DNA of 64,000 nt from Streptomyces sp. XY006 (GTDB lineage Bacteria; Actinomycetota; Actinomycetes; Streptomycetales; Streptomycetaceae), in NCBI RefSeq assembly GCF_002237655.1, contig NZ_NOKT01000037.1, forward strand, positions 17,216 through 81,215, written 5' to 3'. The notes beneath the pieces are model-generated. The model was not told the DNA's origin. It did no database searches and saw only the letters and a list, made by a program, of their open reading frames with translations. This document shows, in pieces, positions 47,262 to 57,600 of the stretch. The number at the start of each line of letters is the position of its first letter. Within the stretch, counting starts at the first letter, position 1. The translations under genes and the position numbers were made by a program.

Positions 47262-48602
47262 ATGTCCCCCGAACTCCTCTCCATCCTCGTCCTCGTCGTG
47301 GTGTTCGTGATCGCCACCACCCGTTCCGTCAACATGGGCGCGCTCGCCTTCGCGGCCGCCTTCGGTGTCGGCGGGCTGGTCGCGGACCTCGACGCGGACG
47401 GCATCTTCGCCGGCTTCCCCGGTGACCTGTTCGTCGTCCTGGTCGGCGTCACGTACCTGTTCGCGATCGCCCGCGCCAACGGCACCACCGACTGGCTGGT
47501 GCACACCGCCGTCCGGCTGGTGCGGGGGCGGGTGGCGCTCATCCCCTGGGTGATGTTCGCCCTGACCGGCGCGCTCACGGCCATCGGCGCGGTCAGCCCG
47601 GCGGCGGTCGCGATCGTCGCCCCCATCGCCCTGAGCTTCGCCGCGCGCTACGGCATCAGCCCCCTGCTCATGGGCGCGATGGTCGTGCACGGCGCCCAGG
47701 CGGGCGGCTTCTCCCCGATCAGCATCTACGGCTCGATCGTCAACGGCATCGTCGAACGCGAGAAGCTCCCGGGCAACGAACTGGTGCTGTTCCTGGCCTC
47801 CCTGGCGGCGAACGTGGTGATCGCCGGTGTGGTGTACGTGGTGTGCGGGGGGCTGAGGCTGTGGAAGCGGGGAGCCGTCGACGGGCCTGTCGGGCCTGTC
47901 GACGAGTCCTCCGACAAGTCCGGGGACGTACCCGGTGACGTGCCCGGTGACGTGCCCGACGGCGAACGGGCCGCCGCGGGCGGGAACGCCGTGGCGACCA
48001 CCCGCCTCACCCCCGCCCGCGTCGCCACCCTCGTCTCCCTCCTGGCCCTGGTCCTCGCCGTCCTCGTCCTCGACCTGGACGCCGGCCTGACCGCCATCAC
48101 CCTCGCGGTCGTCCTCAGCACCCTGTGGCCCGAGGACAGCCGCAAGGCGACCGGCCAGATCGCCTGGCCCACGGTCCTGCTCATCTGCGGCGTCCTCACC
48201 TACGTCGGCGTCCTCGACGAGATGGGCACCATCACGTGGGCAGGCGAGGGCGTGGGCGGCATCGGCGTGCCCCTCCTCGCCGCGGTCCTGCTCTGCTACA
48301 TCGGCGCCCTGGTCTCGGCGTTCGCCTCCTCCGTGGGGATCATGGGCGCCCTGATCCCCCTGGCCGTCCCGTTCCTGGAGCGCGGTGAGATCGGCGCGAT
48401 CGGCATGGTCGCGGCGCTCGCCGTCTCGGCGACGGTCGTGGACGTGAGCCCGTTCTCGACCAACGGCGCGCTCGTCCTGGCCGCCGCCCCCGACGTCGAC
48501 CGCGAGCGTTTCTTCCGGCAGCTGATGGTGTACGGAGGGATCGTGGTGGCCGTCGTGCCGGCGGCCGCCTGGCTGGTGATGGTGGTACCCGGCTGGGGCT
48601 GA
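47262..48602 (+). CDS. matC: MatC-like dicarboxylate (malonate) carrier
   Basis: A 446-residue membrane carrier of the SLC13/DASS-like MatC group. About eleven helices form two halves (LLSILVLVVVFVIATTRS; DLFVVLVGVTYLFAIARANG; GALTAIGAVSPAAVAIVAPIALSFA; VSAFASSVGIMGALIPLAVPFL). They are joined by a charged cytoplasmic loop near residues 205-250 with GDVPGDVPGDVPDG repeats. The SPAAVAI and STNGALVLAAAP segments correspond to the paired substrate loops. Followed by MatB, so it most likely imports malonate. CGGGAG precedes the ATG at 47262. Confidence 0.88.
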   Translation: MSPELLSILVLVVVFVIATTRSVNMGALAFAAAFGVGGLVADLDADGIFAGFPGDLFVVLVGVTYLFAIARANGTTDWLVHTAVRLVRGRVALIPWVMFALTGALTAIGAVSPAAVAIVAPIALSFAARYGISPLLMGAMVVHGAQAGGFSPISIYGSIVNGIVEREKLPGNELVLFLASLAANVVIAGVVYVVCGGLRLWKRGAVDGPVGPVDESSDKSGDVPGDVPGDVPDGERAAAGGNAVATTRLTPARVATLVSLLALVLAVLVLDLDAGLTAITLAVVLSTLWPEDSRKATGQIAWPTVLLICGVLTYVGVLDEMGTITWAGEGVGGIGVPLLAAVLLCYIGALVSAFASSVGIMGALIPLAVPFLERGEIGAIGMVAALAVSATVVDVSPFSTNGALVLAAAPDVDRERFFRQLMVYGGIVVAVVPAAAWLVMVVPGWG

Positions 48603-48719
48603 CCGGCCCGGTACACCGGCCACCGCCGCCACCACCGGTACCGGCCCCACCGCCACCTGCACCGGCAGCACCGGCACCGGCACCGGCAACCGGACGCAAC
48701 CGCTAAGGAGATGTGACGC

Positions 48720-50165
48720 GTGCCCCCTCTCTTCCCGGCCCTGACCGAGCACCCGGCCGACCGGCCCGCCCTCCGGTTCGGCGAGCGCTCCCTGACCTAC
48801 GCGCAGCTCGCCGCCGCGGCCGGAGCGCTCACGGGCCGCTTCGGCGGGGCCGCGCGGGTCGCCGTCTGGGCGACGCCCACGCTGGAGACGGCCGTCGCCG
48901 TCACCGCCGCGCTGCTGGCCGGCGTGCCCGCCGTACCGCTCAACCCCAAGTCGGGCGCCAAGGAGCTCGGGCACATCCTGTCCGACAGCACGCCCGGCCT
49001 GGTGCTCGCGGCCCCGGACGCCGAACTCCCCGCCGCCCTCGCGGACCTCGCCCGCGTCGACGTCGACGTGCACGGCACCGGTCCCGCCCCCGAGGACCGC
49101 GGCCGGGACGAGGACCCGGCTCTGATCGTGTACACCTCCGGCACCACCGGCCCGCCCAAGGGCGCCGTCATCCCGCGCCGGGCGATCGCCTCCACCCTGG
49201 ACGCCCTGGCCGACGCCTGGCAGTGGACCGGCGACGACGTCCTCGTGCACGGACTGCCGCTGTTCCACGTCCACGGCCTGGTCCTCGGCACGCTCGGCCC
49301 GCTGCGCCGCGGCGGCTCGGTGCGGCACCTGGGCCGGTTCTCCACCCAGGGCGTCGCCCGCGAGCTGACCACGGGCGCGACCATGCTGTTCGGGGTGCCG
49401 ACGATGTACCACCGGATCGCCGAGGCCGTCACGGGCGAGCCGGAGCTGGTGACGGCGCTGACCGGGGCGCGGCTGCTGGTCTCCGGCTCCGCCGCGCTGC
49501 CCGTGCACGACCACGGGCGGATCGCGACGGCGACCGGCCGGCGGGTGATCGAGCGGTACGGCATGACGGAGACGCTGATGAACACCAGCGTCCGTGCCGA
49601 CGGGGAGGCCCGCCCGGGCACGGTCGGCGTGCCGCTGCCGGGCGTGGAGCTGCGGCTGGTCGAGGAGGACGGCTCGGAGGTCGCCGCGTACGACGGGGAG
49701 ACGGTGGGCGAGATCCAGGTGCGCGGCCCGAACCTCTTCACCGAGTACCTCAACCGGCCGGACGCCACCGCCGCCGCCTTCACCGCCGACGGCTTCTTCC
49801 GCACCGGCGACATGGCGGTGCGCGACCCCGACGGCTACGTCCGGATCGTGGGCCGCAAGGCCACCGACCTGATCAAGAGCGGTGGTTACAAGATCGGGGC
49901 CGGTGAGATCGAGAACGCGCTGCTCGAACACCCGGGCGTGCGGGAGGCCGCCGTCACCGGGGAGGCGGACCCGGACCTGGGCGAGCGGATCGTGGCGTGG
50001 ATCGTGCCGGACGACCCGCAGGCGCCGCCCGGGCTCAAGGAGCTGGCCGACCACGTGGCCGAGCGCCTCGCCCCGCACAAGCGCCCCCGGGTCGTCCACC
50101 ACCTCGACGCGCTGCCCCGCAACGACATGGGGAAGATCATGAAGCGGGCGCTGACCCATGGCTGA
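48720..50165 (+). CDS. matB: Malonyl-CoA synthetase (MatB)
   Basis: A 481-residue acyl-CoA synthetase that makes malonyl-CoA (or methylmalonyl-CoA) from the free diacid, ATP and CoA. AMP-binding motifs VYTSGTTGPPKGA, ERYGMTET and GRKATDLIKSGGYKIGAGEIE are intact, and the catalytic lysine is in the terminal NDMGKIMKRAL. The whole chain closely resembles my recollection of S. coelicolor MatB (SCO2444), whose structure and breadth for malonate/methylmalonate are established. GTG start with AAGGAG 9 nt upstream. The 117 bp before it are a low-complexity CACCGG-rich tract. It overlaps the carboxyltransferase start by 8 bp. Confidence 0.95.
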   Translation: MPPLFPALTEHPADRPALRFGERSLTYAQLAAAAGALTGRFGGAARVAVWATPTLETAVAVTAALLAGVPAVPLNPKSGAKELGHILSDSTPGLVLAAPDAELPAALADLARVDVDVHGTGPAPEDRGRDEDPALIVYTSGTTGPPKGAVIPRRAIASTLDALADAWQWTGDDVLVHGLPLFHVHGLVLGTLGPLRRGGSVRHLGRFSTQGVARELTTGATMLFGVPTMYHRIAEAVTGEPELVTALTGARLLVSGSAALPVHDHGRIATATGRRVIERYGMTETLMNTSVRADGEARPGTVGVPLPGVELRLVEEDGSEVAAYDGETVGEIQVRGPNLFTEYLNRPDATAAAFTADGFFRTGDMAVRDPDGYVRIVGRKATDLIKSGGYKIGAGEIENALLEHPGVREAAVTGEADPDLGERIVAWIVPDDPQAPPGLKELADHVAERLAPHKRPRVVHHLDALPRNDMGKIMKRALTHG

Positions 50166-51498
50166 GCGTCTCTCCGCCCGCGAGGTCGTCACCGCCCTCG
50201 CCGACGAGGCGACCTTCGACGAACTGCCCCCTCCCGCGCGGATCTCACCGCCCGACGGCCCGCTGGCCTGGCCCGGCTACGACGCCGCCCGCGCCCGGGC
50301 CGCGGCCCACACCGGCGAGGAGGAGTCCGTGGTGTGCGGCACCGCCCGCGTGGGTGGCACCCGGGCCGTGCTGATCGCGTTCGAGTTCGGCTTCCTCGGC
50401 GGCTCCCTCGGCGAGCGCACCGGCGACCGGCTGGAGGCGGCGTACGCGTACGCCCGGCAGCGGCGGATCCCGGTGGTGCCGCTGGTGGCCACCGGGGGCA
50501 GCCGGATGCAGGAGGGCATGCGGGCCCTGACCCAACTCCAGCGGGTGGCCCGGGAGTCGGCGCTCACCCGGGAGGCCGGGCTCGCCCAGGTGGCCGTCCT
50601 GCGCGACCCGACGACCGGGGGCGGCTGGGCGACGCTGGGCGCGGGCGCCGACGTGGTCCTCGCACTGCCCGGGGCGCAGGTCGGCTTCGCCGGCTCCCGG
50701 GTGCGGCCGGCCGACGCGGACCCGGCGGCGTACACGGCCGAGGCGCAGGTCGCGGCGGGCGCGGCGGACGCGGTCGTCCCGCCGGCGCAGCTGCGCGCGA
50801 CGCTGGCGCGCTGGCTGCGGCTGCTGACCTGCCCGTCCACCACGCCCGCCCCGCCGCCCGAGCCGCTCGGCGAGACGGCGGTCCTGCCCGCCACCGGCTG
50901 GGACGCCGTCCGGCGCGCCCGCTCACCGCTGCGCCCGCGCGCCGCGGCCTACCTCGACGCCTACTTCACCGACCGGGTCTCGATCAGCGGCGACCGCTGC
51001 GGCGGGGCCGACCCGGACGGCATGCTGTGCGGCTTCGGCACGCACGAGGGCCGGACGGTCGCCTACGCCGCGCAGACCGGGACGGCGACCCGGCCGGCCG
51101 GCTACCGCACCGCCGCCCGGCTGATCCGCCTCGCGGACCGGCTGGGCATCCCGGTGCTGACCCTGGTGGACACCCCGGGCGCCGCCAACGACGCCGAGGC
51201 GGAGCGGCAGGGCGCGGGCGCCGCGATCGCCGACGTGTTCGGCGCGGTGGCGAGCGCCCGGACACCGCTGACCACGCTGGTGATCGGGGAGGGCGGCTCG
51301 GGCGGCGCGCTGGCCCTGGCCGCACCCGGCAACACCTGGGCCACGCCCGACAGTTACTTCTCGGTGATCGCACCGGAGCTCGCGGCGGCGATCCTCAAGC
51401 GCCCGCCCCGCGAGGTGGAGGCGACGGCGGACGGCCTGCGCATCCGGCCGCAGGACCTGGTGGAGCTGGGGGTGATCCGCGGGACGGTCGGACCCTGA
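50158..51498 (+). CDS. Carboxyl-transferase domain protein (acyl-CoA carboxylase CT-like)
   Basis: A 446-residue crotonase-fold protein with fused beta-like and alpha-like halves. N-half: FEFGFLGGSLGERTGDRL and VATGGSRMQEGMRAL, which match the carboxybiotin/acyl-CoA site of AccD. C-half: LTLVDTPGAANDAEAERQG and VIGEGGSGGALALAAPG, matching AccA. There is no zinc ribbon and no biotin domain. It would move a carboxyl group to or from a CoA thioester, or act as a malonyl-CoA decarboxylase-type partner of MatB. The immediate overlap with matB supports a shared malonyl-CoA role. Confidence 0.88.
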   Translation: MAERLSAREVVTALADEATFDELPPPARISPPDGPLAWPGYDAARARAAAHTGEEESVVCGTARVGGTRAVLIAFEFGFLGGSLGERTGDRLEAAYAYARQRRIPVVPLVATGGSRMQEGMRALTQLQRVARESALTREAGLAQVAVLRDPTTGGGWATLGAGADVVLALPGAQVGFAGSRVRPADADPAAYTAEAQVAAGAADAVVPPAQLRATLARWLRLLTCPSTTPAPPPEPLGETAVLPATGWDAVRRARSPLRPRAAAYLDAYFTDRVSISGDRCGGADPDGMLCGFGTHEGRTVAYAAQTGTATRPAGYRTAARLIRLADRLGIPVLTLVDTPGAANDAEAERQGAGAAIADVFGAVASARTPLTTLVIGEGGSGGALALAAPGNTWATPDSYFSVIAPELAAAILKRPPREVEATADGLRIRPQDLVELGVIRGTVGP

Positions 51499-51578
51499 GT
51501 TACCGGTGGCTGCCTCCCACGTCATCAAGTACCGTCCGTCACAGAGGGAATGCCCAACGCAAGGACGACGGGGGTGCC

Positions 51579-51917
51579 GTGGACGGGTTGGTCGAGTTCA
51601 GAACCGGTGACGGTGCGGTGGTCACGGTCGAGGCGGCCGAGGAGCGCTCCGGCTCCCGCCTGGTCTCCCGGGGCGACGGCACCGTCCAGGCGACCCGCAC
51701 GTTCGAGGGCGCCCTGGACGGGGTGCGGGCGGCGGCCGAGTCGGCGCTGCGGGTGTTCCGCGACGGCTCCCTGAAACCGGACGGCGTGGAGATCGAGTTC
51801 GGGGTCAAACTGGCCGCCGAGACGGGCGCGTTCATCGCCAAGGGCACCGCCGAGGGCCATCTGGTGGTCAGACTGACCTGGTCCCCGGCCACGGCGGAGG
51901 CAAGCGCGGCCTCATGA
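51579..51917 (+). CDS. Trypsin-co-occurring (Trypco1/CU044_2847-type) small protein
   Basis: 112 residues. A beta-rich fold with LVEFRTGDGAVVTVEA at the N-terminus and the conserved core VEIEFGVKLAAETGAFIAKGTAEGHLVVRLTW. This matches the Trypco1 domain, known from genomic surveys to sit beside trypsin-like peptidases in NTP-dependent conflict systems. It may be a protease substrate or activator. GTG at 51579 chosen as the start of the conserved domain. Its TGA overlaps the protease ATG (ATGA), so the two are coupled. First gene of the VMAP module, 80 bp after the malonate operon. Confidence 0.82.
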   Translation: MDGLVEFRTGDGAVVTVEAAEERSGSRLVSRGDGTVQATRTFEGALDGVRAAAESALRVFRDGSLKPDGVEIEFGVKLAAETGAFIAKGTAEGHLVVRLTWSPATAEASAAS

Positions 51918-53611
51918 ACAGCGCCGAGTGGCACGCCCGGATCGAGTTACGGGGCCGGGTGACCGGAGCGGGCTTCCTCGTCGCGCCCCGCACGGTGCTG
52001 ACGTGCGCGCATGTCGTGGGCGACGGCGGGGAACTGGCGGTGAGCTTCACGGAGCTGCCGGGCACGCCGCCCGTGCCCGCCCGGATCGTCGCCCACGGCG
52101 GCTGGAGCGGCGGCGCCGCCGACCCCGGCGACCTGGCCGTGCTGGAGCTGGACCGGGAGATGCCGATCGCCCCGGCCGCCCTCGCCCCGGTCGGCGCCGC
52201 CCACGGCACGCCCCCGCGCAAGCTCGTCGTCTACGGCTACCCGGCCGGCTTCGACGAGGGCACCCTCGCCGAATACCGGGTCACCGCACCGCAGTTGATC
52301 ATGCGCGAGTGGCTCCAGCTGGAGGCCTGGCACGCCGGCGGCCAGCCCCTGGCCCCCGGCTTCAGCGGAGCCGCGGTCACGCTGGCCGACACCGGCGAGG
52401 TCATCGGCATGGTCACGGCGGCGGCCGACGCCCGGGAGGTGCGCACCGGCCGGATGATGCCCACCCAGGTCATGGCCCGCTACTGGCCCGCTCTGCAGGG
52501 CCTGGTCCCCACCGCCGACCACACCACCGCCGACCGGGCCCGGCTGCGCGCCCTGGTGGAGAGGGCGGCCCGGGCGGGCGTCGACTGCGACCCGGTGCGG
52601 CTGTACAGCGCGGCGGCCGACCCGTTCGACCCGCCGCCGCCCGAGGAGGGGTTCGACTCCCTGTGGTCGGCGGCCCTGTTCGTGCTGTGCGAGCTGGACG
52701 GCCCGGGCGCCGCGCGGACCGTCGCCCGCTTCGCCGACCGGGTCGAGGCGCTGCTGCACACCCCGGCCGCCCCAGCCGCGGCGCCCGCGGCGCCCGACTG
52801 GTCGCCGATCCTCGTCGAGCTGGGCCACAGCGGGGCGGGCGACCACCTGGTCCGGGTCGAGGTGTCCGCGTACAGCGAGGGCCGACGGCACCCGGTCGAC
52901 TCCGGCACGGTCGAACAGCACCGGCTGCACGCGTACGTGCAGGACCGCATCGAGGCGGCGTTCCGGTATCTGACGCCCGGGGCCGACGAGCTGGTGGCGT
53001 TCGCGCTGCCCCGGGACTGGCTGGACTGGCCCGTCGACCGCTGGGAGAGCGCCCCGGACGACGCCACCCCGCTCGGCTGCCTCTATCCGCTGGTCGTCAC
53101 CGACCACGCCCGGCGCAAGGCCAGCACCCGGCACGTGCTGACCCGGGCCTGGAAGCGGCTCGACGCCTTCCCGGGCGCGCGGCTGCACCGCGTGGAGTGC
53201 GGCGGGCCCGAGGAGCCCGGGCGGCTGCGCATGCGACTGCGGCGGCCCGACGCCTGCCTCGCCGGGTTCGGCACCGCCCCGGCGACCTCCCGCACCCGGC
53301 CGCAGTTCGACGTCTCGCTCACCGCGCCGGCCCCGGTGATCGTCTGGTCGCGGGGCGGCTGCGGCTCGGGGCAGGAGGACTGCGCCGGGGCGGACGGCTG
53401 CACGGGCAAGGCCTTCCTGGACGCGCTCGACGCGTGCGTGGCGGCCGTACCGCCGGCCGAACTCCCGCGTCACATCCTCGCGTTGCGCGAGGAGGCGCAC
53501 GCGGAGGAGGACCACTGGGCGCGTGGCATCCAGTTGCTGTGGGACGACCCGCGGGTCTTCGCCGATCCGCACGCCGTCGCCGCCGCGCACGCGGGGTCGC
53601 CGGTGGCCTGA
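51914..53611 (+). CDS. Trypsin-like protease fused to EAD and VMAP-C domains
   Basis: 565 residues, no signal peptide. Residues 1-190 are a serine protease with an intact triad: His33 (TCAHVVGDG), Asp73 (GDLAVLEL) and Ser151 (GFSGAAVT). Residues of about 205-280 are a small helical effector-associated domain (ADRARLRALVERAARAG, DSLWSAALFVLCELDG). Residues of about 290-560 match VMAP-C, with WSPILVELGHSG, the TRAWKRLDAF helix and a cysteine cluster (Cys483, Cys490, Cys496) in RGGCGSGQEDC. EADs recruit effectors to their sensors by like-with-like contact, and VMAP proteins partner MoxR ATPases and vWA proteins. It is probably the executioner of the module, held inactive until the ATPase signals. 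Confidence 0.85.
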   Translation: MNSAEWHARIELRGRVTGAGFLVAPRTVLTCAHVVGDGGELAVSFTELPGTPPVPARIVAHGGWSGGAADPGDLAVLELDREMPIAPAALAPVGAAHGTPPRKLVVYGYPAGFDEGTLAEYRVTAPQLIMREWLQLEAWHAGGQPLAPGFSGAAVTLADTGEVIGMVTAAADAREVRTGRMMPTQVMARYWPALQGLVPTADHTTADRARLRALVERAARAGVDCDPVRLYSAAADPFDPPPPEEGFDSLWSAALFVLCELDGPGAARTVARFADRVEALLHTPAAPAAAPAAPDWSPILVELGHSGAGDHLVRVEVSAYSEGRRHPVDSGTVEQHRLHAYVQDRIEAAFRYLTPGADELVAFALPRDWLDWPVDRWESAPDDATPLGCLYPLVVTDHARRKASTRHVLTRAWKRLDAFPGARLHRVECGGPEEPGRLRMRLRRPDACLAGFGTAPATSRTRPQFDVSLTAPAPVIVWSRGGCGSGQEDCAGADGCTGKAFLDALDACVAAVPPAELPRHILALREEAHAEEDHWARGIQLLWDDPRVFADPHAVAAAHAGSPVA

Positions 53612-53689
53612 CCCGCCCGGGGCCGCCGGACGGCGGCCCGACGCGTCCGAGGAACAGCTGCACGAAACGGAGAGCGGAGAACAACCCCC

Positions 53690-54697
53690 ATGCCGCACTG
53701 GTCCGTCTACACCGGCGACCACGAGCCGCACGACGGCATCGACGACCTTCCGGCCCCGCCGCCCTGGCGCGCCTTCGACGGCGGGCCCGCGCTGCCGCCG
53801 CCGCACGACGGCGACGACACGTCGGCCGTCTCCCCGGACCGGGTGCACCGGGCCAAGTCGTACGTCGCCACCCCGGAGACCGTCCGGCTCGTCAACGCCG
53901 CGCTCGTGCTGCGCCGGCCGCTGCTGGTCACCGGCCCGCCCGGCACCGGCAAGTCCTCCCTGGCCTACGCGGTCGCCCGCGAGCTGCGGCTCGGCCCGGT
54001 GCTGCGCTGGAACATCACCAGCCGCAGCACCCTCGCCGACGGTCTCTACCAGTACGACCCGCTGTCCCGGCTGTACGCGGCCCGGGAGGGGCGGGACCGG
54101 CCCGGCAGCGTCGAGGACCATCTGCGCCTGGGACCGCTCGGCACGGCCCTGCTGCCCTACGACCGGCCGCGCGCGCTGCTCGTCGACGAGATCGACAAGA
54201 GCGACCTGGACCTGCCGAACGACCTGCTGAACGTGCTGGAGGAGGGCCAGTACGAGATCCCCGAACTGGTCCGCGCGGCACGCCACTCGGGGGACGGGGC
54301 GGCCGAGGTGCTCGCCGACGGCACGGACTCCGCCGTCACCGTCCGGCGCGGCCGGGTCCGCTGCCGGGCGTTCCCGTTCGTCGTGTTGACCAGCAACGGC
54401 GAACGCGAGTTCCCGCCGGCGTTCCTGCGGCGCTGTGTCCGGCTGAAGTTGCGCCGCCCCGACCGGGACCAGCTCACCGACATCGTGCGCGCCCACCTGG
54501 ACACGCCCGACGGCGACGCGGACCGGCTGATCACCCGCTTCCTGGAACGGGCCTCCGGCGGCGAACTGGCCACCGACCAGCTGCTGAACGCGCTCTACCT
54601 GACCGGTGTGGCCGGCCTGGACGCCGACTCCCGCGACGACCTGGCCGAACAGCTGATGCCCTACCTCAGCGCCACGGCAGACACAGATGGCTTCTGA
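53690..54697 (+). CDS. MoxR-type AAA+ ATPase
   Basis: 335 residues. Walker A GPPGTGKSS with Lys88; Walker B LLVDEIDKSD with Asp166-Glu167; sensor 1 in VVLTSNGEREFPPAF; arginine-finger region FLRRCVRLKLRR. This pattern with DEIDKSDLDLPNDLLNVLEEGQYEIPEL is typical of MoxR ATPases. They remodel vWA-containing partners. N-terminal 60 residues are acidic and Pro-rich. It lies 78 bp after the protease and overlaps the next gene by 11 bp, so its natural partner is the 1466-residue protein. Confidence 0.93.
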   Translation: MPHWSVYTGDHEPHDGIDDLPAPPPWRAFDGGPALPPPHDGDDTSAVSPDRVHRAKSYVATPETVRLVNAALVLRRPLLVTGPPGTGKSSLAYAVARELRLGPVLRWNITSRSTLADGLYQYDPLSRLYAAREGRDRPGSVEDHLRLGPLGTALLPYDRPRALLVDEIDKSDLDLPNDLLNVLEEGQYEIPELVRAARHSGDGAAEVLADGTDSAVTVRRGRVRCRAFPFVVLTSNGEREFPPAFLRRCVRLKLRRPDRDQLTDIVRAHLDTPDGDADRLITRFLERASGGELATDQLLNALYLTGVAGLDADSRDDLAEQLMPYLSATADTDGF

Positions 54698-57600
54698 CCC
54701 GATCCCCCCGCCCCCGCCTCAGCCCCCGACCCCGTCCACGGCCCCGCCCCTGTCTACGGCCCCGGGACCGACTCAGGGCACTTCGGCTTCGGTGGTGCGG
54801 GACGTCGTCGGGGCCGGGGGTTCCTCCGTCGCTCGGCTTGCGGGTGTTCTGGTTGCGGCGGGGGCCGGGCCGACTCCGCGGGAGATCGCCGAAGTGCTCT
54901 GGCTGGCGCGGCAGTTGGAGGGCGAGCCCTCCGACGGGCCGTCGGAGCGGGAGGCGCAGGCCTCGGCACCGGCGGTCGGGAACGGCCACCAGGCCCCGTC
55001 CGCCCCGCCCGTACCCCGCGAGGACGCGCCGCCCCTCCCCCCTCGGGAGAAGCCGGCCGGGCGGGTCGACGGGCGGGTGCCGCTGACGCTGCCCGGCCCG
55101 CGGTCCCCGGGCCGTCCCGGGAGCGGCGGCGGCACCCCCGTGCTCGCGCCCGCTCCCCCGATGCTCCCCCACCCCCTCGCGCTGCAACGCGCCCTGCGCC
55201 CGCTGAAGCGCAAGGTGCCCTCGCCGCACGCGCGAGTGCTGGACGAACGGGCCACGGCCGACCGGATCGCGCGGCTCGGCGCCCACCCCGACGTGTGGCT
55301 GCCGGTGCTGCGCCCCGCCCCCGACCGCTGGCTGCGTCTGAACCTCGTGCACGACACGGGCCCGACCATGCCGGTCTGGCGCCCCCTGGTGAGCGAACTG
55401 CACACGGCCCTCGCCCAGTCGGGCATCTTCCGCACGGTCACCCTGCACCCGGCCACCCCCGACGGCCGGGCCCGCCACGTCCCCGACCCGGCGGACGGCC
55501 GGACCGTCACCCTCGTCGTCAGCGACTGCATGGGCCCGCAGTGGCGCCCGGGCGAGGCCGGCGACCGCTGGTACCGGACCCTGCGCCACTGGGCGCACCG
55601 CATGCCCCTGGCCGTGGTGCAGCCCCTGCCCGAGCACCTGTGGGCCTCGACCGCGCTGCCCGCCGAGCCGGGCCTGCTGACGTCCCCGGCCACGGCGGCA
55701 CCGTCGGCGGCCCTGGCCTTCACCCCGTACGACCCGGCCGTCCCGCCCCCGCAGCGGGCGTTGCCCGTGCCGGTGCTGGAGCCGGGCGCGCCCTGGCTCG
55801 CCCACTGGGCGGCCCTGGTCGCCGACCCGGGCGGTGCCCGCACTCCGGGCGCGGCGGCCTGGCTGCCGCCCGCTCCCGCGCCGCCCGCCGAACCCACCCC
55901 GGACATCGCCGGCTCCTCCCCCGAGGAACTGGTGCTGCGCTTCCGCGCGACCGCGTCCCCGGAGGCCTTCCGGCTCGCCGGGCACCTCGCCCTGGCGGTC
56001 CCGTCGGTCCCGGTGATGCGGCTCGTCCAGCGCGCCGTCGACCGCGACCCGCGCCCCCAGCACCTCGCCGAGGTGATCCTCAGCGGCATGCTCACCGCCG
56101 TCCCCGGCCCGCCCGGCTCCTACGCGTTCCGGCCCGGCGTACGGGAGTTGCTGCTGCGCTCCCTGCCCCGTACGGCCCGGGGCCGGACCCGGGAGTTCCT
56201 CGCGGAGATCGGCGGGCTGATCGACGAGCGGGCGGGGCTCGCGGCCGGGGAGTTCCGGGCACAGGCCGACGACGGGCAGGACGGCTCGGGCCCGGCGTTC
56301 GCCACGGTCAGTGAGGAGACCGTGCGGCGGCTGGGCGGGCAGGACCCGCCGGAGCGGCTGTTCGCCGGGCGCTACCGGCTGACCGGCCGGCGCGGCTGGA
56401 ACGGCCGCGTCTCCCGGGCCGTGGACGTGCGCACGGACCGGCAGGTGATCGTGCGTCAGTACCGCGCGCAGGCGGCCCCGTACGAGCGGTTCCTGCGGGA
56501 GGCGGCCGCGCTGGCCGGGGTGGACGACCCGCACGTGGTCCGGGTGCTCGACTTCGGGGTGGACGGCGACACGCCCTATCTGGTGACCGAGTTCGTGGAC
56601 GGGCTGACGGTGTCGGAGGTGCTGTCGGGCATCGACTTCCGGACCTTCACCCGCCTGGTGGGCCAGGGCATGGCCGGTCTCGCCGCGCTGCACGCCCACG
56701 GCCTGGTGCGGGGCGAGCGGGGGCCGGCGGGCCTGCTGCTGCGGCCCGACGGCACGGTGCTGCTCAGCCGTTTCGCCCTGGGCGAGGAGTCCCGGGGCAA
56801 GGACGCCGCGTCGGACGTGGCGGAGTTCCGGTGGCTGCTGAAACAACTGGCGGCGGGCGTGCGGGTACCGCCCGAGCACCGGGAGCTCGTGGACCTTGTC
56901 GAGCAGCGCAGGATGCCCGAGGCCGCCGCCCGCGCGGACCGCTCGGCGGAGGCGGGCCCGTGGCCGGCGGCGCGTTCCTTCACCCTGCTCGGCCCGCCCC
57001 GCATCAGCGACGGCACGGGGGAGATCGAGCCGCCCTCCCCGGCGGCCCTGGCGCTGCTGTGCATGCTGCTGCTGCGCCCCGGGCGGCGCGTGCCCCACAG
57101 CAGGCTGGCCGAGGGCCTGTGGGAGGAGCCCCCGCCCGAGCGCGAGGCCGCCGCCCGCCTGGCGGAACTGGCGCAGGAGGTGCGCCGGGTGCTGCCCCCC
57201 GACCGCCTGCTCTCCTTCACGCGCTCCTACGCCCTGCACGCGCCGGACCTGTACGTCGACGTCACGCACTGCGAGGCGCTCGCGGACAGCGACCCCGGGC
57301 GCGCCCTCGACCTCTGGTACGGCGACCCCCTCGACGGCGTCCCCGGCCCCGCCGCCGCGGCCGTCCGGGACCGGCTGCGGGCCCTGCGGCGCGACCTCCG
57401 GTCGGCCCGGGCACGGGCCGAGGGGGCCGGCGCCCCGGTCATCCTCTTCGAGGCCGACGACCTCACCGGCCACCCCGAGGCGCGCATCACCCTCGAATAC
57501 GCGGTGCACGAGATGCTCTCCCGCGGCGCCCTGGACGCCCACCGGTTCGACGTGCGGGTCCGCCCCGACGGCTACGCCGTCCACACCGAGCCCGGCACCT

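Noticed and set aside
48603..48719. CACCGG-rich tract before matB as a regulatory repeat array
   Set aside because: Irregular low-complexity sequence without a fixed unit or stable stem.
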